The notes: generated from the sequence alone by a model not told the origin. DNA of 64,000 bases from Sipunculus nudus (GCA_026874595.1 CM049307.1:44462362-44526361), one strand, 5' to 3'; positions 11,247 through 22,730 are shown, counted from the first letter of the stretch. Program-made: numbers and translations.

Positions 11247-12872
11247 TGTATAACAAAGTAACAGAACTAGCCACACCTAACCTAGGTTATCTATAAAGTT
11301 GATATATACTGAGTGTCTTGTAGTGTGTAGAGTGGATGAAGTTGGAGCTGGGTATATCGGCGACATCTCACAAACAAAGAGCGGGATCTCATGTCAGAAC
11401 TGGGACTCTCAGGTTCCTCACGCTCATGATCTGTACGGACCTTCCAACCTCTGTCGTAACCCGGACAAAGACCCCAACGGACCATGGTGCTTTACAAAGG
11501 ACCCGAACGTCGAGAAAGAATCCTGTGAAATACCGCGGTGTTGTAAGTCATCTTCAAAATAACAATTATAAATGTGTGAGCACTGGTGTGGGAAAGATTG
11601 AATTGTATCCCCGTATATATAGTCAGTAGGTTAACGGGTGATGAGTTGTGTTGGATCTAAGAACATTAAGTGTCATGCTTGTTGTGGCATTATATACGGC
11701 TTTTTACCTGTTGGACGATTTAATGCCAATTGGGCGTTTAATCGCTCAAGTGTGACCAACTTCCCTGTCGGGTGGAAAAAAGCAATGCTGTACGGGAGGC
11801 CGGAGCACGATGCCAGTACGATATGTTTAGACCTAGGGCCTTCATAATATGACGTATAAAACCCCTTAAATATGACCAATAAATTGATACGATTAATTTG
11901 TTTCATGATATGTTACCCGTCTTTGCTACGATTTACCAACGATGCCCAAACTATCCCGTCTCACAATGTTTAACTCAGTTTCGACTTCGCTATATTTATA
12001 CGTGGGACTCCGGATGTCTATTTGTCAGTTTTCATCATATTCTGCCACAGAGACATATTATCAGAAGCTGCACTACCCCTTCCTTGTCCACGTGTGCTTA
12101 CCCATTTCCTTTGTCATATGGACAGTGGAACTCAGCCATGGTTTGTTGCATGTGTGCGGAAGTTGAAATGTCACGTCCACTCTGGTTCGTCTAAGGTGCC
12201 ATCGTATGTCCTTGTATAATGTTTTGGAATATTTTGGAGTTTTCCTGCATGTCAAAACACCTGGATATAAGCAAAGGGAACACCTTGTGTGCTTTTGGAT
12301 CGAAGTTTTCTATTTATACCTTTAAAATATACGGCAACAAAGAAGGATTCTGGAAATAAAGAAAAAAAATCATGATTAAAAACTGTGATAACTAGATGTT
12401 GGTTTTTAACGAATACCTTCATGCGAAGAATGATACTAACATAACAATGTAAAGAACAAACGTATTTTCTTTTCTTTTTCAGTCTTTCGTAAGAATAATG
12501 CTTCGACGTATGATCACAATCCAAAATGTAAGTTTTATCGGTCACTCTGGGAAAAATTAAGGAAGGGATATCTTTAATGGTTTGCAAATATAATGTTAAA
12601 TTTTAACGGTAATATGACTCTCAAACGCAGCGGAACCCTTTAAATGGTAAAACATATACTCAACGTTGTTCTAAACGTTATTTATCGATGAAGCAGCGCC
12701 TGTCCTGTTCTTCACCTTAAGAACGTTGCTACTTTCTACACGGTAACGCAATCCTGTTTGCATATACATGTCCTGGCGTTCTAAATCTTTAAAATTTTTC
12801 TCATTGTTCTCCTTCTTTACATATTAAGAGATTGAGAGATTGACATATACCAGGAGCACGCTTTATTTAGGC

Positions 12873-12903
<31 letters not shown>

Positions 12904-14589
12904 GTATATGTATCGTCTGTATTCATAATCAGTCATCAAAATTGTATAATGTCATGGTATATGATGTGAGGTTCTATTTCTTCTCTGTTAGACTGTGTGT
13001 TAGGCCGAGCCTTTAACAGTTATTCAGGAACAGAGAGTAAGACCATTTCCGGTAAAACTTGCCAAAGATGGGATTCCCAGACGCCTCATGGACACAGTTT
13101 CACAGACCCTTCCCGCTTCCCTGAGGATTCTATACAAGAGGCGGCAAATTACTGTAGGAACCCGGACCAAACATCGACGGGACCGTGGTGCTACACCACA
13201 GACCCAAACACACCACGCGAGTCCTGCCCTGTTAAATCCTGTGGTAAGTACCGTTGTGCTACACCACAGACCCTAATACCCCACGCGAGGCCTGTCTTAT
13301 CAAATCCTGCGGTATGTATTGTGGTGTTACGCCACAGACCCTTATACACCACGCGAGGCCTGTCTAATCAAATCCTGTGGTACGAACCGTGGTGACACAC
13401 CAGAGACCCTAATACACCACGCGAGGCCTGTCTAATCAAATCCTGTGGTACGAACCGTGGTGACACACCAGAGACCCTAATACACGACGCGAGGCCTGTC
13501 TAATCAAATCCTGTGGTACGAACCGTGGTGACACACCAGAGACCCTAATACACCACGCGAAGCTTGTCTTATCAAATCCTGTGGTAAGTACCGTGGTGCT
13601 ACACCACAGACCCTAATACCCCACGCGAGGCCTGTCTTATCAAATCCTGCGGTATGTATTGTGGTGTTACGCCACAGACCCTTATACACCACGCGAGTCC
13701 TGCCCTGTTAAATCCTGTGGTAAGTACCGTGGTGCTACACCACAGGCCCTAATACACTACGCGAGGCCTGTCCTATCAGACCCCAAGGTAAGTACCGTGG
13801 TGCTACACCACAGGCCCTAATACACCACGCGAGGCCTGTCTTATCAAATCCTGCGGTAGGTATTGTGGTGCTTCACCACAGACCCAAACACACCACGCGA
13901 GTCCTGCCCTGTTAAATCCTGTGGTAAGTACCGTGGTGCTACACCACAGACCCTAATACACCACGCGAGGCCTGTCCTATCAAACCCAGTTGGTAAACGT
14001 CTGAAAAACGATAGGCATCTGTTAAATATATACAAGTTGTCTTGTTAAAGGAAAGCACCCGTGCCAAAATCCCAAACTCCTACGATTACACCAACCAAAT
14101 GATGAAGCATAGTACCTAATTTCCTTGTAAATCACTCTGAAACTTCTTAAAAACTAATAGCAGTAAATGAATAAATTGAATCTACCTTCATTAATTCGTA
14201 TAATATCTGCCGCTTAATTATATATCAAAGACGACCTTGTTCTAAAGTTTTGGCTTGTTTTCTGTTGTCAGAATGTAAGAGAACACGAGCAGGGACTGAC
14301 TATGCTGGAAAAATCTCAAGAACCCAGGCAGGGTACCCTTGTCAGCGCTGGGACACTCAGAGTCCCCACCGACACACCATGACTGACGTCAGGGATTTCC
14401 CAGACAGCACTCTGGCCGAGGCGGAGAACTTCTGCCGGAATCCTGACCGCAAAGAAAAAGGACCCTGGTGTTACACGTCCATGACTATAGAAGAATGGGA
14501 TTATTGCACAATTCCGACTTGTCGTAAGTAGTTTTGATTATGACTTAATAATAATAATTATTCTTATTGCGATAATTATTGCTGATGTT

Positions 14590-14627
<38 letters not shown>

Positions 14628-14665
14628 TATAATAATAATAATAAAAAGATTATTATTATTATTAT

Positions 14666-14697
<32 letters not shown>

Positions 14698-15404
14698 ATA
14701 GTAGTAGTAATATTTGTAATTAAAGTAGTTGTAGTAGCATTAAATTATTAAATGTAGTCATTATGGTTCTTCTACAAGAATTGCTGCATGAAACATATAT
14801 TTCTCAATTAGTGGAATATATTCTTACTTTGCACAAAAATGACCCCTTCATGAAAATCCCTGTGTAACATTTTGGCAGCTATAGCACATACAACTGTCAA
14901 GCTTAAACCCTATTTTCGCGTTGACGCGTGAACTAACCGGAGAGTGTAGGACACTCTCTCCACCAAAGAATGAATGGGTATTGATTTTTGGATTCAGGGA
15001 AATGCATAACGAATAACCTTTATATTCAAAACAAAATGAAAGAATGCTGACTGCATTGAAATGTACAATTTAACTTGAACGCTTTTAAGATGTGCTAACA
15101 TCGTATTTTAACCCTTATTACCCTCATTGAAAAATATCTCACATACTTTGTATAATTTATCATTTCATATGCAATTTCACATCCTTTATTTTCAGCTGAA
15201 GAAAAATTTCCCAATATAGCAGCGAACATAGACGCGCAAACGGATGAAAAGAGTGGTAACGGCGACGGCACCTCCAACTCAGCAGCCCTGATTGGTACGT
15301 TGGTTCCCCTGGCGATCCTCGCGTGCGTTGCCGTGGTTATCTTTGTCCTAATCAAGAAGAAGAAGATAAAAATCAAACTTCCAATATTCAAGCAAACCAC
15401 CTAA
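9188..15404 (+). CDS. Five-kringle single-pass membrane protein, seven exons
   Basis: Joining exons 9188-9323, 9613-9855, 10658-10909, 11324-11542, 12992-13243, 14272-14523 and 15196-15404 gives one 1563-nt frame (520 residues plus stop). All six introns are GT-AG and phase 1. Residues 1-45 hold the signal peptide; the in-frame Met at residue 23 (9254) starts a more typical one. Kringles occupy residues 47-126, 128-210, 212-283, 285-367 and 369-451, each with six cysteines and the CRNP and GPWCY/F motifs. Residues 481-504 are a transmembrane helix, followed by a 16-residue Lys-rich cytoplasmic tail. Kringles are disulfide-bonded binding modules, known in plasminogen, HGF and ROR proteins. No protease, PAN, Frizzled or kinase domain is present, so this is not a known vertebrate architecture. 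Ligand and role are unknown. A TATA-like site lies at 9114 and a poly(A) signal at 16200. Confidence 0.83.
9613..9855 (+). CDS. Kringle gene exon 2: kringle 1
   Basis: Residues 47-126. Cysteines fall at 47, 69, 98, 110, 121 and 126, the kringle 1-6/2-4/3-5 pattern. Motifs are [20 protein letters not shown] and GPWCYT. The segment between Cys 110 and Cys 121 is short. The acceptor CTAAAG|GC has a weak pyrimidine tract; it is chosen because it preserves phase and the first cysteine. The donor is TGTG|GTAATG. Confidence 0.88.
10170..10281 (+). other. PAN/apple-like remnant in kringle intron 2
   Basis: One frame reads [20 protein letters not shown] before a stop. The spacing CxxxC...FxxF resembles the core of PAN/apple domains. 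An acceptor-like TTTTAG precedes it, but its phase does not fit the phase-1 exons and nothing follows. It could be a dead exon or chance. Confidence 0.2.
10658..10909 (+). CDS. Kringle gene exon 3: kringle 2
   Basis: Residues 128-210, acceptor ATTTTCAG|AA, donor TGTG|GTAATT, length 252 nt. Motifs are [20 protein letters not shown] and GPWCYTTDP. The DxD pair that marks lysine-binding kringles in plasminogen is absent here (NPDKLGG). Confidence 0.92.
11196..11245. repeat. (TA)n microsatellite
   Basis: About 50 bp of TA repeats in kringle intron 3, about 80 bp upstream of exon 4. Confidence 0.95.
11324..11542 (+). CDS. Kringle gene exon 4: shortened kringle 3
   Basis: Residues 212-283, acceptor CTTGTAG|TG, donor TGTT|GTAAGT. 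At 73 codons it is 11 shorter than three of its sisters. The missing residues lie between [11 protein letters not shown] and NLCRNPD, where the others have a FPD...EA segment. All six cysteines remain. It is the only copy with NPDKD, matching the Asp-x-Asp anionic centre of lysine-binding kringles; lysine binding itself is not shown. Confidence 0.88.
12873..12910. repeat. (TA)n microsatellite
   Basis: Imperfect TA tract with a TG variant end, about 80 bp upstream of exon 5. Confidence 0.9.
12992..13243 (+). CDS. Kringle gene exon 5: kringle 4
   Basis: Residues 285-367, acceptor CTGTTAG|AC, donor TGTG|GTAAGT. Canonical motifs: [44 protein letters not shown]. Its last 64 bp, from about 13180, are the founding copy of the 68-bp minisatellite that fills the start of the next intron. 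Confidence 0.93.
13180..13995 (+). repeat. 68-bp minisatellite derived from exon 5 end plus splice donor
   Basis: Twelve copies of exactly 68 bp; the landmark CACGCGA falls at 13214, 13282, 13350 and so on to 13962 without a change of spacing. Copy 1 is the 3' part of kringle 4 and its donor. Most later copies keep a donor-like GGTAAGTA or GGTATGTA, while some have GGTACGAA. Because 68 is not a multiple of three, the array is not read as repeated protein; ORFs over it are shadows. Two further copies lie at 34.8 kb. Confidence 0.95.
14272..14523 (+). CDS. Kringle gene exon 6: kringle 5
   Basis: Residues 369-451, acceptor TTGTCAG|AA, donor TGTC|GTAAGT, 252 nt. Motifs: [42 protein letters not shown]. 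The first 40 bp resemble the decayed fragment at 35035. Confidence 0.93.
14591..14712. repeat. (TAA)n / (ATT)n / (AGT)n microsatellite cluster
   Basis: Compound trinucleotide array in the last kringle-gene intron. The TAA and ATT halves are mutually complementary and could fold back. Confidence 0.95.
15196..15404 (+). CDS. Kringle gene exon 7: stalk, transmembrane helix, tail
   Basis: Acceptor TTATTTTCAG|CT joins in phase 1 to exon 6. A polar stalk of about 28 residues (453-480) is followed by a hydrophobic helix, residues 481-504, containing [24 protein letters not shown] follows as the stop-transfer signal, then a 12-residue tail ending FKQTT and TAA at 15402-15404. The tail has no recognisable signalling motif. 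Confidence 0.85.
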
Positions 15405-16199
15405 TGCCGCTCACCTCCTGGTGGTCTCCTGCCATGCCCTGAGATCCACGTATGTCTCACTAGCTGGTGGGTCACTGGACATGATGTTACAGCTATAGTT
15501 TCGTACTCAATACTGCTTGGTTATTTAAGATAATTGATACCAGGTGAAACTTCTTCCTACAGACACATCTCAATTGTAGACACCTCTGTATTAAGGACAC
15601 CTGAAGCGGTCCCGTTATATGTCGAGGTCCGTAATTTTTGTTACAGGCACACGCCAGTGGAGAGCTTATGTGCCAAATATTACATTTCGGACAATGGAGG
15701 AATCTTGATGCATGCAGACGCCATATATATAATTATGGACCTTGTAGAGTTTAAACACATATGCTTCTAGCTTTTACTTGCTTATATTATATCATTACTC
15801 GCAATCATAGTTCGATGTCCGTGATGTTTAACATTCTAATTTAACCAAAATGCGCTCTCATCCTCCTTTTTTTGGCTTAACAAGTGGATTCGTGGGTATA
15901 TATCTTCAAGATATAGCCAGATTCCACTAGGCGAATTTCAATTACTTATATAAGAGAAATTGATAATTATAATTGGATTTAAATTTTATTGTGAAGCTCA
16001 TGTTAAAAATGTCTCGAACAAAAATATTTACCTCTGGATATTTCAGCTGTGATACGGCATTGCAGCATGTGTACTTTAGAATTAATCAAGTTACTCATAT
16101 GCAATTGTTTGATTTGTTTGTGTTTTCACGTCTCTAATTGACATCCATATAATCCGATTTTGTTATATATTATACTGTTAAACATCTTACAAAACCCTG

Positions 16200-16205
16200 A
16201 ATAAA
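16200..16205 (+). terminator. Candidate poly(A) signal of the kringle gene
   Basis: First AATAAA noticed downstream of the stop codon, giving a 3' UTR of about 0.8 kb. AT-rich background makes this provisional. Confidence 0.35.
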
Positions 16206-16249
16206 AAAGCCCAGCTCAGGTGGACTGTCATTAGCCTAGTAGTGAGGTT

Positions 16250-16880
16250 TATAACCGTTACACACGGCAAACCTTTTTGTTCAGTTTTCTAGATGTATTA
16301 AGGACCTGTACTCCAGTTGCCCTTACCGAATTCCTACATTATGAATTATTGATGGACAATATCGGGTCATCATTAAAACACATAACGACTCCTTTAGGCA
16401 TTTCCCGTCACAATGACCGTTAATTTGTGGTTACTATAATACATTATATCTTTGATGATTTGCAAACCGTTCACTTTCTAGATATATTAAGGATTTGTAA
16501 ATGGGTCGTCCTGACCTAATTTCTGTGAATAACGGATCGCAAATATCAGTTAATATTACTAACACTCATAACGACTCTTTTAAGCATTCCCCGTCACCAT
16601 GACTGTCAATCTGTGGTTACTATAATACATCATATCTTTGCTGATACGCAAACTGTTAAGTTTCTAAATATATGTAGGACCTAGCTGTACATGAGTCACC
16701 CTGACCGAATTTCTACTGACGAACTATCGATCGACAATATAGTTCCATTATTTAAACCAATAACGACTCCTTGAAACAATCCAAGTCATTATGACTATTA
16801 ATTTGTGGTGTCTATATTACTTTATATAACTTTGTTGATTTACAAACTGTGCAATTGTTCATACATTTACCACCGACCTT
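16250..16880 (+). repeat. Degenerate tandem repeat, period about 187 bp
   Basis: About three diverged copies. Landmarks AACGACTC at about 16384, 16570 and 16762, and TGTGGTTACTATAATACAT between them, give periods of 186 and 192 bp. Confidence 0.8.
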
Positions 16881-18756
16881 CCCTGATGTAATTAAACCAT
16901 TACCCAGATTCGACCTTTTCCCCAGTCAGAGAAACATTAATTCAACATTTCTTAATTCCGTACCCAATGGTGTATTATTAACAGCTTTCTGGTATTTTTG
17001 TTATATTTTTTGAATGCAAAATCTCCTATTAACTTTAACCCTTTAGTCCCCTTCTAAGGTTACTGTGAATTGATTTAAAAGATTGACCACGTCCGCGTTT
17101 CAAAAACCTTTACTTGTTGAATCATAATGGTTTAGATTCAATAGGCTAAACATCAAATAATATTCACTGCGGGCCTTACAACGTATATCTCAATGTTACT
17201 CAAGTAAAATTTCTAATCCAATGGGATATGTTTTTATTTATAAGCCTATCATGTTTCTGTCCTCTTGTAAAGTCAACATTTAAATTTTGTTTGAAGAAAT
17301 TCGTCTATAATTGACTAAATATCACTGTAAGCAAAAAATATAATTCTCCTTATAAACGCCAAGTGTGAAAAATTAATGCTTTGCAGCTATTGAGATAAAC
17401 CGATTAAATGTGGAGTATTTTATTTTTGTCATTAGCCCTTCACGGCTGGGCAAAGAGATTTGAACACACAACCCCAGTACCTGAAAGTATACATTGGCTC
17501 CCATTAAAGCACCTATCACACCGGGAAAGCGAATGAAAAGCGGATCAATAGCTTAAATCCGTTTTTCTGTCGCTTTACAAACGTTCATGTCGGAATTGAT
17601 TAGCTAAATTCGTTTTTCATCGCCAAATTGCCCGAAGCAAAAGCAAAATTATTGCTACGAGGCAATAATGTCGCTTTTGAGTCGCCCAACATTCAGAAAT
17701 AAAGCTTTCGTTTTTAGTTCGCTCACTGCTGTATGGTTTCGGTATTCATTCGGTCATGTCGTTATTGTGTCGCTTTTAATTCATCCGTGTCGGGATTGGT
17801 TTGTTTTTGTCTTTGGCTGATTGAGAACCGAACAGAAAGCGAATCAAAAACGCATAGACCGAAGTATTAAACCATGCATAGCTTTTCTGGCGGTTTTCGA
17901 TCCTTTTTTGTTCACTTTTCATTCACCCTTGTCGCCATTGGCTCGTTTTCAGTTACCCCGTGTCGCTATTGGTTCCTTAGACATGCATGCGCTTTTTATA
18001 CGCCCATTTCGGTTTTCCCTCGCTTTTGTATATGTTTTGGTTCGCCGGCTTCTTTTATCATTCGTTTATAGTTCTGTTTCATGTCGTTATTACATCTAAA
18101 TCATCCCTTTCATCGTAAAAATTTCTAAACTTTCGCTTTCCATGTCCATTTTTTTTTTTCATAAAATTGAGTTTTTGGTTCGTTATTCAGTCTGACACGG
18201 GCTTAAAGAAGCTCATGCAGTTCAAAGTCACTTTATGGCGAATCTTTTCCAAAGTACATGCAGGACATGGTTAACCTTAATAAACCAAGTAGATCAATAC
18301 ACTCCTCAGACGAACATCGTCTGTACATTTCATTATCTAATGTGTATGGAAACAGAGCATTCGTCAGGTTGGCACCTGCTGCATGGAATAGAGCCTAAAG
18401 AATCGCCTTTTTTTAAACATTGCTTTAAAGCGCACTGAAATGAATGTGTGGAAAAGGGCTATAAATATTGTACATATGTATACAAACCTACATCCCTAAA
18501 TGTTCTTGCGATGTATTAATCCTCAGTGTATAACTATGATTACTCTTATATTGAACCAATCTAACCCATTATAGGGACCTGAAATGCATTACATCGGGTC
18601 CGTGAAATTTTATCCTGAGTTGAATCAGGAATACCCGGTATTTGACACACGTGTTTCTCATCAATGCCAACGGAAGTGGAAGATTTCAGGTTTGTTTTGA
18701 ATGAGGCATGATATCTCTGTGAATTATATCTGCCAGGCCGTCATTTATTATATGTG
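16881..18756. other. No gene recognised; degenerate short repeats
   Basis: Between about 17500 and 18200, phrases such as GTGTCGCTATTGG and TCGCTTTTNATTC recur irregularly. CACACCGGG near 17518 and CACGGGCTTAAAG near 18196 suggest a worn MITE, but ends are not clear. ORFs here lack domains. Confidence 0.35.
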
Positions 18757-18784
18757 CTACTAATCAGACATGGGGTCTATTACA

Positions 18785-18925
18785 GTTGTTCTATTACTAT
18801 TACTATTACTATTACTTTAAATTTCTGATATTACTATTACTATTACTATTACCACATTTTATCTTCTATTACTATTACTATTACTATTACTGGGGTATCT
18901 ATTACTATTACTATTACTATTACAT
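18785..18925. repeat. (TTACTA)n array, left end of hAT-type element
   Basis: Blocks of CTATTACTATTACTATTAC separated by short spacers. The same motif in the same orientation occurs at the other end of the element, so it is not part of the inverted terminus. Confidence 0.9.
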
Positions 18926-19124
18926 AAACTGATGGGAGGATTCTAGACTTTGCGCAGCCATGAGTGCTATAAACTAGCACTGCAATCACATTTTTATATT
19001 ATATATTAATATTAGAAGCACCTATATCATCCAGTTACCTACACAATTTTCTTATACTGTGTCTGTCATTAACAATAAGCCTAATGATACTGGAGATCTT
19101 AATTATTTCAGCTTCTTTAATTCT

Positions 19125-19127
<3 letters not shown>

Positions 19128-19176
<49 letters not shown>
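19128..19176. repeat. (TA)n microsatellite
   Basis: About 49 bp of pure TA repeats inside the hAT-type element. Confidence 0.95.
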
Positions 19177-19178
<2 letters not shown>

Positions 19179-20739
19179 AAAACTCAATGATTATTGGGGC
19201 GTTTCAAGTCGAAATTATAATATAATTGTATGAACTCTTGAATACATGTAATTTAAAAGCAACCCATTGTAAAGACCCTGGCATATGTAAAATATTGATT
19301 TATAATTATATGCATACTTAACTTGTACATTTTTTTATTATTTTCATATATATTTCACATAAACTCATTTTATAGTACATACTTCTGTTAAGATTTAATC
19401 TTCTTTCGCATAATTAATAAATAAAGTTTTCAGTGTAACTAAAAATCGTCTCCAAAGGAATTATTCATGATTATGTCATATTAATATTTAGTGTCAAAGC
19501 TGACAATTTAGTCCTTTATGTATGTATCAGGAGAGGAATTTTGGTAGGACTGTGTCCTGTTTCTACTGTTTACATCAAGATTCTGGACAGATTCTAAACT
19601 AGGGACAAAAGTACCCCATCTTCTCAAGTGTATATATGTTCATTTGGATATGATGCCATGTTTTATTTTATCACATAGTACATCTTGAGAGTGAACAGAG
19701 AGGTGGTAAACTTTACAATAATGGTAGCATGCATGGCTTTTATTCTTCAGGCATGCCCTTCTTCATTGCAGCAAATCCAGCATAGGATAATTTAGGAATA
19801 TGGGGAGTGATTTAAACTTATATCAATTTTAAAAAACAAATAAAATATTATTTATATCACTTTCACAATTAATTTGGTATTAAACAATCTTTTACTTTAA
19901 ATTTTGTACATAACAGGATCTAATTATTTGATATCAAAATTTCAGATATTAAATAATAAAATATTAACAGTTACTTATATTCTCATATTATATAATCAAA
20001 TAAATTAATATCTCTAAAAAAAAAATTGTTCATTTAATTTTCAAAATATAAATTAACATAATTTGAGATACTGAATGAAGGTCTGCAAAATTGGTACTAT
20101 GAAATAACAGACAAGTATTAAAAGAATTATTTTAAAAGAATATTCATATAAATTAAATAGATAATATATGTGCCTGCAGTATGACTTTATCAAAGTGATT
20201 GTAGTACTGGTATAAGTTTATATAGCATTGTAGGCTTCCATACGTTATGGGTAGTGAAAACACCATAAGCTTATCATGAACATTTTGGGTCTGCACTGCA
20301 ACTACATCTTGTTCCATATTCTATTTTTCTTAAATGTGTGTTATTGCAATCTGTATGATTAAAATGCAAACTGGCTTGTGAAAATAAATCTAGGTACATT
20401 TCAGAATATGCATATGGATTGATGGATGTGAAATAAGATGTACATGTCAATATAATAATACACAATTTATCTGTCTCATAACATCAAACATTCCTCTGTT
20501 TATCCATGGTTTACTAATCAAAGGTCAGATTGTGCCAGGTTACCTATTTGGCTGTGACCTGCTCTGTCCAGTACTCTTATGTAATTAGCACCAGTGGTCA
20601 CCAGCAGTGTGGCAGCTGGCCCATGCTTGCCTCAACAATAGGCACTTCCTGGGCAATTGCTGGACAAGAATTGAGTTTGTTCAGCATTATTTGCTGATAT
20701 GCTTCATGATCAAGGGGCTCACAGGAAGTAATAGAAAGT

Positions 20740-20887
20740 AATATGTATTACTCTATTACTTTGCCTTCTGTTTCTATTACTATTACTATTACAGCTAAAA
20801 TTTTTGAGTCTATTACTATTACTATTACTATTACATGGAAAAAGCTGTAATAGTCTATTACTATTACTATTACTTATTACTATTACC
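20740..20887. repeat. (TTACTA)n array, right end of hAT-type element
   Basis: Second set of CTATTAC blocks. On the minus strand it produces an Asn/Ser/Arg-rich ORF that is repeat-driven. Confidence 0.9.
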
Positions 20888-21599
20888 CCATGTCTGCTAC
20901 TAATACATGCAACATAAAACATTGCTCCTTCTCTCGAAACACAAATTTGTGCCCACAACTTTATGGGCGGTAAAATAAGTCTAGATTAGTTATACAGTTT
21001 GCCACCAGGTAGCAGAGCCTGCTATATGTGGTGTTGAAAATTTTCAAGGTGGAATGATTGTGGAAACAGTTTTTTTATACATGACTCCATCCAAAATGTT
21101 TCATGTGATGTGGACGGCAGCGCGACCGCATGAGTGACCGCGTGTACAGAACCCTCATTTCAGCCAGTTCTGGGGGCTGTAATGTCGATCAGGCTTTAAT
21201 CATGCTCACTGAAACGCGGGTACACACAAGTGGGTGGTAGTATTTTTTTCGAAGTGCTACCCGCGTGTCCCATGAAATCTCGTATTGTTGTTTGTGTAAA
21301 ATAATATAAAACATTAAAAGCATATTCTTTGTGCTTAGGTGAATTTTGGTGTCACCGAGCTATACAGGAGAGCCAGGATAGGAAAGTGTGGCATCAGTGA
21401 TTCAAAATACATGCAATTTAGGTATCTAGTTCAACCTGTTTTCAACTGAGGAGATTTTGACATGTTAAGCACACAGCCATTTGAATTTAATGAAAAAGCC
21501 ACTTTGAAAAAAAAAACATTAACTTTTCCATTTAAATAACATTTAATTTACACTGGAATAAGAAAGAGGAGACCATGATATAAAAGCTAAAGTTTAAAT

Positions 21600-21860
21600 A
21601 CTCAGTCCAGGAACAAGCAGAAAATACTATTGCATCCCATACAGCATTAACCATCATACATGGTGAGATCTACTGGCAAAATTCACATAGCAGTGATCAA
21701 ACATGTCTGTCAGTTTTCTTAATGATTGGTGCAGCGACTGCCCATACAAAAGTTGAAAGATTTTGCAGCATATATTCAAACATCTAAATTAAGAAATCTC
21801 CTTGATCAGCAAAATTCAAAAACCTGAGTGAATTAAAATCAGTTAAAAAATAATTCTACT
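21600..21860 (+). pseudogene. Possible hAT transposase C-terminal remnant
   Basis: Around 21733-21790 one frame reads AATAHTKVERFCSIYSNI, then a stop and IKK. This resembles the hAT dimerisation motif VERxFSxxSxIK, with stops and frame changes throughout. It lies outside the element bounded by the 8-bp duplication, so it would be a separate, older relic. The match is short and made by eye. Confidence 0.35.
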
Positions 21861-22144
21861 CCATATAGTATACATTTGATTACCCTAGCTCCAAGGAATC
21901 TATGTACATTTTTTTAGGACTGAAGTGTTGTAAAATTATGTCTGTAAAACTTAGCGGAAAAGCAAAAATGTTCATATGTGTGCGAGAGCATTTGATTCTC
22001 GGGCCCTTGTGGCAAGAGCGGCGCGGGAGATACTTTTCATTACTTATCCGTACTTATCTGTTTCACCAAGTGTAAAAAAAATTAACACCCTTACCAACAA
22101 CCTTAAAACGTATTCGGTACACACTGTTTTATATTAAATAATAA

Positions 22145-22730
22145 TGTTACGGAACTTATATAAACAGATCACGTTTGCGTGATGAACACAAATTTTGTAA
22201 TGGCGATAAAAACAAATCAGATTCTGTAACACTAGGCAGCGTGAAATGTCTAGGGGAATGAATAAGTCAGTGGTTTTTTGTTACCAAATAACTAAAATTT
22301 ATTCTTAAACAACCCTAACATTACAATACACTAAATCAATTCAATTATACAGTAAAACAGCGGTATAACAACAAGTCAATAGAATCACATAGAAAAACAA
22401 TGGGCACTGTACCTGGATACCAACACCGTCACCACGATAAGTCCTTTAAATGTAAACTCTCGGAGAATGACAGTCCAGTGTGAATCTCTTGCAACAACCC
22501 AGAAAGTAAACTGAAGTCCAAATGCATATAATCCAGGAGAAAGTCTTTGAAAATCTATAATTGCGCATTAGTCGGATGAGGTCCTAGAATCTGACACACG
22601 CTTCTGCATCCGCTGGAATCTTCTCTGCTCTCTGCCCTCTAAAAAAACAGCCCCTTTATATACCTTCACACCCCGAGCCAAGAATTTTCCACTTCTCGAA
22701 CAGTCTATAAGATCTTGGACAACACGCGCT
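22145..22730 (-). mobile_element. LTR-like dispersed repeat, minus-strand copy
   Basis: Reverse complement of the repeat at 36413-37030. On the minus strand it has GGTATATAAAGGGG as a TATA box (about 22656), AATAAA at 22303-22298 and the end CTAGTGTTACA near 22225. An extra 80 bp, out to about 22145, is also shared with the other copy. No coding sequence or primer-binding site is identified, so a solo LTR or a non-LTR repeat with promoter-like sequence are both possible. Confidence 0.5.

Larger units (their letters stand above)
18765..20896. mobile_element. hAT-type DNA transposon, non-autonomous or decayed
   Basis: The 2132-bp segment starts CAGACATGGGGT and ends with its reverse complement. 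It is flanked on both sides by the identical 8-bp sequence CTACTAAT (18757-18764 and 20897-20904). An 8-bp target duplication together with CAG-starting inverted termini is characteristic of the hAT superfamily. No intact transposase ORF is present. Hexanucleotide arrays sit just inside both ends. Confidence 0.85.

Noticed and set aside
11638-12587. Several ORFs on both strands between kringle exons 4 and 5
   Set aside because: None has kringle cysteines or matches phase; a 6-nt TCTTTC micro-exon between CAG and GTAAGA near 12484 was considered and dismissed as unsupported.
13504-14035. Minus-strand ORFs over the kringle intron
   Set aside because: They are shadows of the 68-bp minisatellite, whose unit length is not a multiple of three.
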